Shown here one piece after another: positions 50,043-63,289 of a DNA stretch of 64,000 nt; within the stretch, counting starts at the first letter, position 1, and each line of letters starts with the position of its first letter. Made by a program: the position numbers and the translations under genes. The DNA comes from Capitulum mitella. Taxonomy: Eukaryota; Arthropoda; Thecostraca; Pollicipedomorpha; Pollicipedidae. The stretch lies in the NCBI GenBank assembly GCA_030062745.1, contig CP099839.1, positions 38,517,816 through 38,581,815 on the forward strand. Direction: 5' to 3'. Under the pieces are notes generated by a model. That model did not search any database, was not told the DNA's origin, and saw nothing but the letters and a program-made list of their open reading frames with translations.

Positions 50043-50280
50043 CGCCAGCTGCGGGGATCCGGTTGCGGGGACCCGCTCCGGATGGATCCGGCCAGACCCA
50101 TCAGTTCAGACCCACCGCCGGTCTCCGGCGGCCGTCCAGCCGTGCACACGCCTGCGGCGGCGCCAGAGTGCAGTGAAAGTCGGCCGGGCGGACGGCGCGG
50201 CGCCTGCAACATGTGGGTCGGCCCGCCGGCCGGGCGGCCGCCGCCGTCGGCCGCAGTTCTGCCTCGACGGCGGCGGCGCG
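50043..50280 (+). promoter_or_regulatory. GC-rich 5' flank and 5' UTR of the METTL24-like gene
   Basis: CpG-dense sequence between the retrotransposon tail and the start codon; the promoter presumably lies here. No TATA box is seen. Confidence 0.4.
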
Positions 50281-53200
50281 ATGCCGGCCGTGCGCGTGCA
50301 TCGGAGGCCGTTGCTGGCGCTGGTGCTGGCGCTGCTCGCGGCCGCGGTGCTGCTGACGACGACTGCCATTGGTTGGCGGTGAGTGGCTCCGTCCTGCAGT
50401 CGGGCCCAACTTCGGTCCGACAGGCAGCCTGGTGATATAGGAGTGTTCCATCGCTTGTGTTTATTTAAGTCCCCCGGCCATGATCTGTTGGGCTTAAGGG
50501 CGTCACGACTACGTGATTGTATGACATCCGTGCTCGCCCATGATCAGGTGGCCAAAAATGATCGCTACCCATGAACAAGAGCGAAAGAGAAATCCTTGCG
50601 CCACTGACTCGAAGTCACCTAAAACAAGAATGCTGAAGTGACGGCAGTCCCTGCTTAGATGATGGAAACATGAAATAAAATTTGTAAAGCTGTATTACCA
50701 AGTTAAATGTGTTGTAAAACGATTTTCCAAAAGCTGCCTTCACTATACGTAGGGAAAACATACATTAAGATAATATGTCCAAGATGGTTCTTTTTTCCTC
50801 AGTGCTGTGGCTTAGTTAGTCAGAAGGCAGATATAGGAAAATCTATTTTATGCGCATCGAAATCATCGTACCGGAAGTAAAGCTAAAAACGGTCTTCGAA
50901 CCGTAGCATGGTGTTGGCTGGATCTTGCACTGTTGTCAGGGTGTAGCACTATTGCTGTGGTGGCTCTCGCGAGTACATCAAACATTTCTGCGGCTGTTCT
51001 ACAGAAAGTCTCCTGTGCGTTTTGTGTTTGTTTGTGTGTTCTGGCGTTTGCACGAATGTGAATTGCGCGAGCGTCTTAAATGCGGTGCAGCTCAGGCCCG
51101 TTGGCCGTCTTGCGGCCGTAGAAGGGGCGTCTGAAACGGAATCACCAAACTGAAATGTCCGCGACGGCCATCTCGGGCGAGCGTTAAAAATACATTTGCA
51201 GTACAGATGGGACGATTTGTGGCAATCCGATTTGCGAAAACATTTCATTTGCTGACTGACATCTGCTTGGGCTAGACTTGCATTGAAAGCTTGAGCCTAA
51301 CTGGCAGTGTACCTTACATACAAAAAAGGAAACATGACGCTTTTGATAAGGAGTATGCCTAAGGACAAAGGTATTTGCTTCAGTTGTTTTGTGCCGGTAT
51401 GTTGGAGGATGATACAGCTGTGAGCTGTTGAACACTTGGGGCCTTTCGCATCTTATTTTACTCAGCGGAGCTGCTTAGCCAACGGTGCAAATATAAATTT
51501 TGTTTTATGATGTACCGTGTTTTAATGTAAAAAACGAACACACTCGAATGCTGCTTTTCGGAGATCTTGTGTGTGTTATTCCAAGGTGTGTGTGTGTGCG
51601 TATTTGTGTGTGTGATTCCTGAAAAGTGTAATTTTAATTGGTATGACACATTTTTACAAATATTTTAAAATGAGGGTTGTAACAGATGTGGCTGACAAAA
51701 CGTCATATAACTCTAAAAGAATGTCTGCAGTTCAGTATTAACCCGCGCAGTGGAAAGGAATTTCGCACTAACACGCACTGGAAGGGGGTCGAAAAGTGCC
51801 TTTCCCGATCTCGGCAACGGAAACAGCGAGAGACATGAAATTTTGTAGACAGTGTGGGGCTATAACGATTTACATCGTGCGCAATTTTCATGATCCTAAG
51901 TCAATATCTTCAAGGTCAAATGGGGTCGAAAATGTCAACTTTGGGCACTCTTGGCCCGTATAGGCCATTCCGTACGATTTTTCGAACAAAACGGGAAAAG
52001 GGTGTTTGTTGTGCCGTTAAAACTGGCGTTAAAACGTAGAACACGACAATTTCCATTCATTTGGCGTCTTGACTGAGGATTTCGGGCCGAAGTCATGTCA
52101 GGTTATTGACCTACGGCGTCATTATTTCATCTTGTGCAGATCAGATTTCGAGCAACACGGGACAACTTGTGTGTAAATAAGGGCGTAACATGTATCTTTT
52201 GCGTATTTTCAGTAGGGGTATCCAACATCGGCACATTAGGTCACTTCTAGCGTTTATATCTATGTACGTATGTATATGTACACATGCATACACATGTGAA
52301 TATCAATGTGCCAAACGTGTTTTTAGTAGGGTCTTTGAATGCATATTTCATACAAATTGACATGTCGCAAAATAAATCTGGGCCAGGTAACAAGATATTT
52401 GACCGTGATCTTTGATGACTTTGGCCTTGACCTTGACTGACCCTGGTATATGTAGGCGTATTAGTGTGCGCACACATGATTTTATTAGGGCCTTTGAATG
52501 TATATTTCATACAAGCCGACATGTTGCAAAGCAAATCTGGATCAGGTCACAAGCTGTTTGACCTTGACCTTTGATGACTTTGACCCTTATTGATCCTGGC
52601 TTTGGTCTTGGTACATCCATCACTTATGCCTGAATGACGTCGCGTGATTGTGCTCAAACGGTAATCTTGGGTAGGACGCTGGTTCTTTGACAAAGTTCCC
52701 ATTTGTCATCGACAATCGTCGTTTTCGTTATGTTTGCCTGACTTCAAATGCTTGAAACTTCAAAAATGTCCAGCCGATTTTCGATTTTTCTGCGTCAATC
52801 GACGAGTTATTTAATTGCCATAAATGTCACAAAGTAGCAGCAACCAGCTCCGATCCGTTCTCGAGATATTCATGAAAATTAGGTGGGGGACACAAAAAGA
52901 CCACCTCCCTTCATTGCGCGTGTTAAATCACCTGGTGAATTTCATCTCCTGGATGTCGAGAGGCCCTCGGTGTAATTAAAGTCCTTATTGGATATCCCCT
53001 GTGTGATTCGATGACATTGTGTACCTTGTGCGCAAACGGCTCGATCGCCAAATTATCAACCGCCAAATTTTCAACTGCCGGATGTGCATCGAACCTACGA
53101 AGCGTCCGGCCGTCACAGTTAAGTATGTTTAGAACTTCAGTAATATATTTTGGTAGCAAAACATTCCGCCTTCTGAAGTCTCACATAACGATTCACAATC

Positions 53201-56200
53201 TAATAAATAATACCCCATTGTTTGTGTAACATCCGTGAGGACCGTGAAAATCGACCCGAAGCCGACTCTTAGTAGTACGACTTGGGTACGTGCCACGGAC
53301 GTGTAATGGGCGGCGGTTGCGATGGCAATCGGCATTAAACGCCATTAACGTGCCAGAAAACGAAGGCCCTGATACTTTGCTGCTCGGCTACCATGACAGC
53401 CGTACCACAGCAGAGTCTGGCAGCCTGGGCCCGTGGGTAATTGCCTAACGCCCTTATTGACACCAGCATCTAGAGTGTTTATCGCGTACTCAGATTGTTT
53501 TAGCTGTGCATAAAACTTCCGGAAGGCAAAAGCTATACCCGAAAAGACCCGCTGACTACACATGCATGCGAAACAAGCAATGGCATGCAAATGGCGCGTT
53601 TGAGATCACGATGATTATGAAGGTGAAAGCGGTCCTGACGTCTTGTTAACGACCAAACAGACTCATTATTCTGCACCACACAGCCACTGCGTGATGAAAA
53701 AGTATTGCATCGAGGATACCTAGTAAAAAGTAAACAAAAATGTAAAAGACAGGCTACACGAACTCAGCATGGACAGAAAAGACTGAAATGGACCATGGTG
53801 AATTTTAAATTGGTATGCACCAAATGCAACGCACCATTTCTGCCTTCCATGGCGATTCGTTGGTTTGCTCGCTATAAGTGTCAGCGAAAGCCAGTGGCGT
53901 AGCTAAGGGGGGAGCAATGGGGCCATGGCCCCCTTGGAGGCCAAGCGGGGCCCCCTGGCGGCCGGGCGGACCCCAGTTCTTTGGATAGCGTGAGGCGCCC
54001 GCAGGCCGTCGTTCACTTCCGAAACAGACAATTAAAGCAAAGTAAAAATATTTTAAGAATTAAAGAAGGCTTACGAGCCTAAAGAAAACGGACTCCGAAT
54101 ATACAAGAAGGCTTCGTGTGCTATGAAGAGAGGCCCGTGGTCTGAATGGGCGTCCAGAGGTCCCTGCTAGCTTGTAGAGGAGTTCACTGCTTGTCTGGGG
54201 AGGGCCCCCTGCCTCCCCATAAAGGGCCCCTGTCAGCCTCTGAAGGGATCTCCTTTCGGTCTGGAAGAAGGCCCCTGCTCCTGCCTCCAGAGGTCGACAG
54301 GGGCCCTTTATAGGCGGATAGGGGGCCTCCCATAGACAGGCAGTGAGCCTCCTGGCCAACAGGGGCCCCTAAACGATCATTCAGGGGCCTCTGGTTTTCT
54401 GTAAAGAAGTCTTTGCCGACCTGGAAGAGGCACCCACCAGGTCGGCAGGAACGTCTTCATAGGCGAGTACGGCCCCCTTTATACTTCAGCGGGCCCCTTT
54501 ACAAACCAACAGACATTTTAACCACATGGGGCCCCACTGATTACGAGGGCCAGGCACGGATCCAAAGGGGAGCAAATGGAGCGATCGTCTCCCCCGCCCC
54601 TGAGGCATGAGAAGAGGTCCCTGTCAGACTTAAAAGGAGCCCCGAAGGGGCCCCGTATGAGCTCCAGGGGGTCTCCATAAGAACCTGACGGGTTCTTGAT
54701 GCAGTCAGGGAGGTCTCCTGGAGGGTGAGATGACCTCTGAGACGCATAGAGGGCCCCTGAAGCTCCCAAAGGACCCCTGAGACCACAACAGGGCCCAGCA
54801 CTTCAAAGTGTCCCTGAGACCGCCAGATGGCTCATAGGGCCCCTGAGACGGCCAAGATGAGGACTGAGTCCCTAGCGGGCCCTGCGAGTGAAAAGCCAAA
54901 GGTTCTTGATGTAGTCAGAGGGCCTCCGGAAGGGTCAATGAGACCATGACACGGTAAGATGGGCCCTAAGATGGAAAGCAGGGCCTTTGAAACTCTTCAG
55001 GGGCTCCTGGAATCGCAGGGGGCCCCAATACGGCAAAGGGGCCATGAGACCGCTAAAATTACCAGAGAAGCACCTGAAACGGAAAGGACTTAAGAGCGTA
55101 CGTAGCACGGCATAGGGAGACCTTGGCCAGCAAGAGGGGCCCCTGAACGGGGATTCGTCGGTGACCTTCTCAACCTCGAGAGGAGCCACAAATGGGCTAC
55201 ACTGGTCTTTTTGAAGCCTTGAAGGGTCCTTGATGCTCTCAGGGACCCCCGGGAAGGTCAGGTGGTTTCTGAGACGGCAAGATGGGTCCGTACACCGCAG
55301 ATGACACCGGAGACCGCCAAAAAGGTCGCAGGGCCACGGCGAGGCAAAGATGATAAAAGAGCCTCTGAGACGGTATTTGAGTTTAATGGGGGCGCTCGGG
55401 GCCAGAGGGTCCCCGAGTGTAATAAGCGGGCTCCTGACACGGGCAAAGTCCCCCTGAGACTGCCAGTAAGGCCCCTGGAGCGCCAAAAAAAAGCCCCTCT
55501 GATACAGCCATAGGGACTACCGGAGATATTCAGAGGGCAGGGGGCCAGAGGCACGGAGGCCCTAAAATGGCGAAAAGGTCTTTTGTAACTGCCAGAAGGC
55601 CCCTGAGATGGCAAAAATGTTTCCCAGGTACGATAATAGGGGTACCCAGGAGCACAGGGGGTCCACTGTGGCTTCTATAGTAGGACCTTTGAGATTGCTA
55701 ACTAGAGGTCTCTAGCAATAAGGGCCCCTGAGACGACCTGAAGGGTCCCTGAAACTACTAGACCTTGAGACGTTAAGATTACTCTTGAAACGGCCAAAGG
55801 ACGTAGAGGATTGCCAGAGGCGCCTCTGTCACGGCAAAGAGAGACTTATAGAGGGCCTTTTTTACTGCCTCAGGGGTCCCTTAGATGGCAAAAACGTCCC
55901 GGGGACAACAGGGGAGAACCCGAGATGGCTTAAGCGTCCCTAAAACTGCCAGATAAGTCCCTGGGACTGCCCGAGGTACCCCTGAAACCGCCAAAGGAGA
56001 GCCTAAAACGTCCCGCGGGACACGTGAAACTGTAAAAGGAACCTGAGAGCACTAGAGGGTCCTAGCACGGCAGACGGCCCGAGACCACCACAAATGCCCC
56101 TGTAACTGCAAGAGGGAACCTAAATTAAGCTGACAAAGGAAAATCCCCAGGAGCTACGGGATGGGGGCCGGGGCGGGGGAAAGACGGGCTCCTGGACCAG

Positions 56201-59200
56201 ATACAGACACGACATTTGGAATGGAGGGAGGGGCGGAACTGCTTAAACTCTCGCCTTTTTTGTCATATTTCGGCCACTCTGTTCGGGAACAAAACACAGA
56301 ATTCTCGCAAATAAGGTGACGTGTTTGGATTTTTTCGGTTAATTTATATGATAGAAAAACAAAATTACACCATTTTTCATATCTGAAGGGCAAAAAATGG
56401 GTGCCCGCGCTGGCCATTCGCCTCCACCCCCCGCTCCGCGCCCCCCGCCTTGGCGAAATCCTGGATCCGTCCTGGAGAGGGCCCCCATAAGTTACGAGGG
56501 CCCCTTGATCCGATTTGCTCCCCCGGGCAGAATCCGGCCACACCCCTGACTCCAGCCGAACCCAGTTTAAGCCAATGCAGTCCCTTAAACGACCTCGTGT
56601 CTTGTAACGTAACTACAGTTTCCTCGCAGCCACATTTGGTTAATAATGATAAATTACAAGACCAGGGGCATAACTTTGTATACCTTCCTTATGGAGCTTT
56701 CCATACCAAAGGAAATCACTGACATGGAATTCCATACCAGTATTTTGAGCCGTCCATATGTTTTCCTACATGTTTATTACAACTGAAGTATAGGAAGTTT
56801 CCGTGCAGGAAACTGAGCACAAGGATTTCATACATGTCTTTTCCTCAATGGCTTGCGTTTACTTTGGATCCTATACGAAAAATAAATTGCGAAACAAAAG
56901 ACGTGATGTTGCCTAAAGATTTCGAGCTCCCTGCATCTACTATTAACGCGATGCTTCATCATTTACTGGTAGACATGAAGATGCATCTGTATTCGTAATA
57001 CAAAATTACACGACAGAAACTGAAGGACAGCTCCGTGACATGCATACCTACTCATCTTCAATGTAAATGAAATCTGAGGACAAGATAAGCTTAGGACGAG
57101 AATACGTGACATGTTTACACAGCTACTTCATTCAAACACATAGGAAACAACTTCATGCACTATTGACACAATATCGGTTATTGGCACAATTTCTGGCAGC
57201 TCGCTACACTTGTGCCAGAAATTGTCAGTGGCCTCGATCTAGAACATTCCATTTTCCTGGCAACGTGCAAAAATTTATATTCTTGCTTTGTAAGATAGAT
57301 ACTACAATTTCGTTCTGAACAGGGTGTAGATCTGCAGTCTATTGAGAGGGCCCTGACCCACCCAGTGTTGATTTGGGCCCACCCAATGCTGGTTTGACCC
57401 TCCCCCCAATTTTTTCTGGCGCTTTGAAAGGGAAATAAGTAATAAGAAAGAAAAGAGTGGCCGCAACAGATAAAAGATAAGCAGCAAGAAAAGGATAAAG
57501 TCTAAGGCGCTGTGTCTGTCTATCTCTGCATTTTCTATGTCTATATACATATGTATATATATACCTGTTTATATGGGGATAGATGCAGTTTTTCATTTGA
57601 TAAATAGTGACAAAAAGCTTACAAATTTCCGTTGGTCAAAATAAAGTGGGCTTAATCCGTTGCGAAACACACATTTGGGGGAGATTATGCCGTCAGCCCT
57701 TCGGTTCGGCCCCTTCCCCCAGTCATTTACGGAAATCGACATCCCCTTGTTACAAATGTCACATTTTAGGGTTCGATGGATTTATTTTCCCACGACAAAA
57801 TTTGAACCAATTCTAGACCCATAGACCCTGTGTTGCTCAAGTACCTTTTTTGCTACAACACATGCCTCAGGTAATGCTCAGAGTAAGCAAATGTTGGTGT
57901 TTGGTCACGCTGCAACCTGCGTTCGCGATATCTGGGCCCAACAGAAAGTGCATGTTCTATGAACGTGTTACCAAAGACAAAATGCTACTCACATAGATAT
58001 GCTTGAATGAAAGCTTCATGTTTTTGACTGACGCATGCTGGCATGTCCGGCCGATGGCAAGTTTCTGCACGACTTAATTTCAAACAATCCTTTAAACGAC
58101 TGTCATACTGTAAAAAAAAACATCCCATCCTCTTTCTTATCATACTTCACAACACCAATTCCTCAAAAAATAAAAATAAATTGTAACGAAAATGTATCAT
58201 ACACTGCTACAGTCCTGGCCGGCTGACGAAGAACAACAATATTCTGCGATGCAAATGTAGTTCCAGCAAGGTTCAGGTTATTCACACTTGAGATCTGTGA
58301 AAGCTCTGAATTGAATTCGATATGACTCATGATGTCATTTATACAAATATTGCATGCTGTTCCCGCGGAGGGACTTGAAAGCAATTGCTGAATCCTTACA
58401 TCGTTATATTATTGTATTATATCATTATGCTGTTTTATGCTCTACGCATAGCGCGCCCTGGGCGAGGAGTTTGCGTCGAAGGCGCGATGTGGGATATAGA
58501 GGCAGAAGGCCGATAAACGGTGCGATCGGACTTAGATCACGTAAACAAGCCATTTATCGCAGAAACTTCAAAAATCCCTAGGTGAGCGGATGGCGGCTGG
58601 CGCGGCAGTGAAGAAACAATTTCTTTTCGGGGAGAAATTCAGAGAGAAATAGCACACTGTGCAATTTTTTTCCGCTGAAATCGTAGGTAATGGATATCAG
58701 CATTGCATTTCAGACATCATACAACCATTGCTACGATTATTTCTCTCAATATAAGCGCTATCTTATTGTTTTCTTAATTTAAAAAAATCCAAATCTTATT
58801 GTTGACCGCATGTCCTTTTCGACTTATTTGACGTCTGGGCAGCTGGGTGTCCTGAGACACCTACCAACTCGGTCAGCAGCCGCAAACAAACGGATGCAGT
58901 ATGCTAGCAGTCTATCCGGAGCAATGTCTCGAGCAGCGTTTTTCAGCCGTTTTTCAAAGAAGCGTAATGTTCTCGGTTTCGTCGCGTCCTTAAGTCTGGT
59001 TGGCAGCCACCTGACGAGCAACATTGGCTTGTCATGGTCACACATGGTCTCATCTGGATCACGCTGGAAAGCGAGCATAATTTTCTGGTCACAGCCACAT
59101 GGATAACTGCGAGAGTGCGTCACAGTTGCTGCGACATGGGTTCACTACATCACCAATGAATGCTGATGAACGTGTGTTGGTTGATCTTGATAGCATCCTG

Positions 59201-60514
59201 GTGACACTGTGATTGCAATTCTTCCCATGTTTGGTTAGCTGATTAACGAGATTTTAGGGGACATCGACTGCGGTTATTTTATACTTAAAGTTTGGAGTTT
59301 ACATTACTTAAAGCCTAAGGGTTTACGTGGTAAATATAAAGTGATAAGGTCGTGGTCTCTAAAGGATGTTCTGAATGGTCATCACTGAGTTATTGTTTCT
59401 GCTGCTATCTCAATGAGTTCCGTGCCGACCGAAACTGCCATTTCACTGAGCTCCGTGCCGACCGTGACTGCTGTCTCACCGTGCTCCGTGCCGGCCGTGG
59501 CTGCTCCGCAGGGACGTTCGGACCGACATTCCCGAGATCTCCGCGGAGGAGTTGGCCAGCATCGACCGCAAACTAGCGCTGCCGCCCGAACGGCCGGCGG
59601 TCGTCCGCAACCAGGTCGACTCCGCGCCGTCCGCGGGCGTGAAGCTCACGGACGTGATGGTGCTGGACACGAGCGAGTTTGAAGAGAGCGAGCGTGGTTC
59701 GGGCGTGTGGCGCGCCTCCCAATGGTCCGACAACCAGTTCGGGGCTCGCGACCTGCTGCTGCTGCGCCGCCTGCTGCGCTGGCTGAGCACGCCCACCGCC
59801 CATTGCCAGAACCTGACCATGCTGGGCGCGCCCGTGCGCGAGGGCAACGGCGTGTCGGCCGAGCAGGCGTTCTGCCTGGACAAGCCGCTGGCCGCCGCCG
59901 GCCAGCCGCACTGCGTCGTCTACTTGCTGGGCGTGGGCAGCGACTGGACGCTGGCCGAGCAGCTGGCCGAACGCGGCTGCGAGGTGCACGTGCTCGACCA
60001 CCGCACGGACGCCGAGCCCGAGGGCGAGCACTCGTACCACGTGCTCTTCCACCGGCTCGGCGTCGGCCGGAACAAGCACGTGACGTCGGAGGGCGGCCGG
60101 GTGTTGACGCTGGACGGCGCGATAGCGGCGCTCGGCCACCGCGGCCGCCGGCTGCGCCTGCTGCGCGCCGACCTCGGCGGCCTCGAAACCGACATGCTGC
60201 TCGACCAGCTGGTCGACCGCAAGTCGAGCCAAACCCGTGAGTTCGTGCTGGACCGCGTCGACGAGCTGGCTGTGCGCATACACCTACGCAGCCGCGTCGA
60301 GCTCGAGCTGGCCTTCTACCGCGACCTGGCGGTTGCGCTGGTGCAGCTCGGCCGGCTGGGCTTCGACCTGGTTCACAGCCGACAAGCCAACGTCGGCGGT
60401 CGCTGGCAGTTTCCGGGCGCAGAAGAGCCCGTGTCGCTCATGCACGACGTGCTGCTGGTCCGGCGCCGGCCCGCCGTCAAGGACTTCAGCGCGAACATCG
60501 GCAAGCGCAGGTAG
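50281..60514 (+). CDS. METTL24: METTL24-like methyltransferase, two exons, complete
   Basis: Exon 1 is 50281-50378 and ends at GGCG|GTGAGT. Exon 2 is 59512-60514, after GCTCCGCAG. Both sides are phase 2 and the product is 366 aa, the same as my recollection of human METTL24. The N-terminus (MPAVRVHRRP, then about 19 hydrophobic residues ending LLTTTAIG) is a signal anchor, so a secretory-pathway type II protein is likely. Residues about 85-340 form a Methyltransf_21-type domain with QWSDNQFGARDLLLLRRLL, the SAM-binding-like CVVYLLGVGSDWTLAEQLA, GCEVHVLDH, the conserved FHRLGVG, and a C-terminal LVHSRQANVGGRW. Substrate is unknown for this family. The 9.1-kb intron is full of repeats. Linking the exons rests on matching phase, strand, composition and final length. 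Confidence 0.8.
50379..51737 (+). other. METTL24 intron, first part
   Basis: No internal exon is seen. A (GT)n-rich stretch occurs at about 51570-51612. Confidence 0.5.
51738..52926 (+). mobile_element. TTAA-flanked non-autonomous element, family 1 copy C
   Basis: 1189 bp with intact TTAA at both ends (51738-51741, 52923-52926). The left end TTAACCCGCGCAGTGGAAAG and right end ATTGCGCGTG form a worn inverted repeat. It lies in the same orientation as copies A and B and within the METTL24 intron. Confidence 0.85.
52927..53891 (+). other. METTL24 intron, middle part
   Basis: No exon or element end is recognised. Confidence 0.5.
53892..56150 (+). repeat. 2.2-kb degenerate G/C-rich minisatellite
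   Basis: It begins with a transposon-like end, CAGTGGCGTAGCTAAGG, and the perfect palindrome GGGGCCATGGCCCC (53919-53932). It continues as dozens of irregular units of about 25-35 bp around GGCCCCTGAGACGGCAAAA. Long open frames through it are repeat artefacts. It appears to be an expanded interior of a MITE of the type seen at 41232. Confidence 0.75.
56151..59511 (+). other. METTL24 intron, last part
   Basis: Ordinary DNA with a transposon-like end GGATCCGTCCTGG near 56463. A minus-strand frame at 58824-59123 (99 codons, including LLVRWLPTRLKDATKPRTL) has coding-like composition but no partner exons or known family. Short TA-rich tracts occur near 57540-57570. Just before exon 2, a GAGCTCCGTGCCGACCG-like unit repeats about four times (59410-59500). 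Confidence 0.4.
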
Positions 60515-62072
60515 CTCGTCCCATTGCCAACAACGTCCCAATGCCAACAACATCGGACGTTAGTTATGAGCGGGTGTTGCTGGCTGTTGTGCATCGTTGT
60601 TGACATTGTTAGCTTGGCTTGAAGCAGTGCCTTGACAACTGGCAACCAAAATGTTTCAGTATTAGGCTTTTCGTGCTGTACGCCTTGTATTCGTGGGAGT
60701 GCGTCATGATCGCGAGGAGGCGAACGTTATAAAGGCATCCCAGCACTAAATGCCTGGGTAATTACCGTAACAATCGTTAACCATCGGCTAAATCTCGTTG
60801 ACTCGTGTCCAGTGTATGAACATATGTAGGCGTGAGTTGAAATTTGTTCTGCCGACGGGAAAAGCGGGAAGTGATAAATATGCAGAGATCTGTACTGATG
60901 TATTCTCGTCTTGTTACCAGGAATGTTGATCGGCTTTCTCGAACAGGTGTGCCAAAGGAACGTTACCGATTGTGGGTGACGGATGAATCTCACCGAGGAT
61001 GGTGGCGAACGTATTACAAATAGATACCGCTAAATCAAAACTAAGCTTTGCACGAATACGGATGAACATTCACATATGGAAATGCGCCACTGTCCAAACG
61101 TATGAACGTCTCTACCGTTTAAATACGTACTTATGTGGAGGAAAGCATTAACCTACGTAACAGGCAATGAAAATGATGGTTTTTATGAACCAAGATGATT
61201 TCCTGTTTCACCAAAATTTACCCCTAGCATTACATTTCGTTGTGTGTTTATTACTTTTCCCGGAAGTACTCCCAACATCTTAGAATTTCACAGGCGCTGG
61301 GACTTTATGCAGATTTTATGCGACCAACGAACGTAACTGCTTCCTTCAAATGCGTTTCGCATGCTAGTAGTCAGTGAACTTTCGCACACGGCAGTTTGCG
61401 AACTTTGTGAGCTGGCAGCAAGAAGCCATGAGATCGCGGCGGACTGCGCAGCTGGCGCAGCAGCGAAATGCTTGAACTGTGTAGCGCCCTGAACGATGAT
61501 CTCGCCCCGGCTTCTCGCCGTTCGCCGTTCGGGCTGTGCTCCGCCGTCTCAGTGTGACGAGATCGGCTCGCCCCTCGCTGCCGGCCTTCACATACCAAGG
61601 CGAAGACTGGCAGCCCTGCGGAGCGCTTCCTCATAGCGAGGGCGCCAGCGCGGAGTCTCCTGCCTCCGACAATCGGCACTTCGAAATTCCGCTGATCCTC
61701 AAACTGCTCCTTTGGCTGCCACGTTGTATTGCGGACATGCGTTCAGATTAGATGCCGTTTACTCTCTCTTACGATGCGTCCTTAAATGATAGGTATGAAT
61801 CTGCATTTTTTATTTTTAACGTATGGCGCTGTTTCACGTTGCTTTTAATCGTTTGATCTGGAAAAGTTTGTAAAATTGAGAATTAGCCCGAAACACCACA
61901 TTGTGAATGACATTTGAGAATGTCAGACATACAATAAATGATTCCTTGGTCGTGATACAGATTCCCATACTATTAGTCTAAATCGTATCAAAACATCCGT
62001 AACTTTGCAGAACAAATGTTTGCTTATCAGTGAAGTCAATGCAGTTTTGAGACAATGTGGGGGGGTCCATGC
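60515..62072. other. Intergenic DNA downstream of METTL24
   Basis: No supported gene. Overlapping GC-rich frames at 61364-61751 on both strands have no recognisable motif. An AATAAA at about 61931 could be a polyadenylation signal, but it is far from the stop. Confidence 0.45.
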
Positions 62073-63289
62073 TTAACCCGCCCCGACAGGGGGGGCAGTT
62101 GACCGTCCCCCCTGAAGTTTTTCTGGGATTGCGAGAGAACGAACAAACACAGCCACGAAACTTGGTGCACCTTTCGCTTCGTCATTTTCATACCTTGTGT
62201 CAAAGTTTTGATCTCAGATCAGGTCAGGTTCCTCACCTAGGTCAGCTCAAACGGACCTGTGTCCAAAAAAGTTCAGCGCTCTGTAAGTTTTTCGCAAAAC
62301 AAGATACCACAGTAATACTTTCAGGGATCAGTGACCTTGATAGATGCAACATATCTGCTATCTCAGATTTTCGAAATTTTCCGGGCCATTGACCTAAGGT
62401 CAAGCCCATTTTTAACACATGTCTTCGTTTTATTCGGAAACTGACTGAATATTTCATAACATTTTTAGTGTGGAGTGAAGCAGCCATCTAGCCACTGCCA
62501 TTGGGCAAAGTATCAATGACTTCCAGCCATTGACCTGAGGTCAGGTCACGAATAACTGTTGTGAGCCAAAATGTACCACCGTCAAAATCAGCGATGAATT
62601 ACTCAGAATGGGTAGGAAATAGCAGAACTGGCTTGCACAGACGTAATCAATACCAGGAACCTCAAAAAGTAAAAAAATGCATAGTTTGGAAATAAACAGG
62701 CTCTCGCGAATAAAGCTCCGCTAATTGTGTAGATTGGTAACTAACGAATTTTTCCAGGATTTAAGCATGAAAGATCATCACAAGAATCATTGAGATCAAT
62801 AAAATTCACATGGATAGGTTTTTTTCGCGAAAACAAAGGAACGCTAAAATTAGTCTCCGTCAATTTTTTACTGCATACGGCTGCGGCGCACGCCGGCAGC
62901 CGGCGCGAAAATTGTCGTGTCTTTAACTCAACATTTCGACGTATATATGAACAAATCCGAGAAATTAGATGTGTATCGGCATCTGCGGACCTTTATTTGT
63001 GCGCTGGTGCCTTTACCTATGCGTTATTAGTCACAGCCCTTGAGATTCAGGCCGTTTCTCGGTCTCATGCAGTCGGCTATGAGAAAACATATATAGGAAG
63101 TAAGTTGCTTACATATTATGTAAAACTAAAAAATGAGACCGGTTTCAAGCACTACTCGTCACAAGGTTTCCAATGGTGTGTTTATTTTTATCGTGCGACG
63201 AACTGGTCGTCAGTTAGAGGGGGGCGGCCAACTGCCCCCCCCCCCCGTCGAGTGTGATCGTGGCCTACCGACGGTCGTGCGCAGGTTAA
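62073..63289 (-). mobile_element. TTAA-flanked non-autonomous element, family 2 copy 2 (inverted)
   Basis: 1217 bp, TTAA at 62073-62076 and 63286-63289. Its sequence is the reverse complement of the element at 35651-36881 along its whole length. G-tract hairpins lie inside both ends, with a few mismatches. Confidence 0.85.

Noticed and set aside
54518-55614. Several open frames of 80-180 codons in the METTL24 intron
   Set aside because: All are produced by the GGCCCCTGAGACGG minisatellite, whose units lack stops on some frames.
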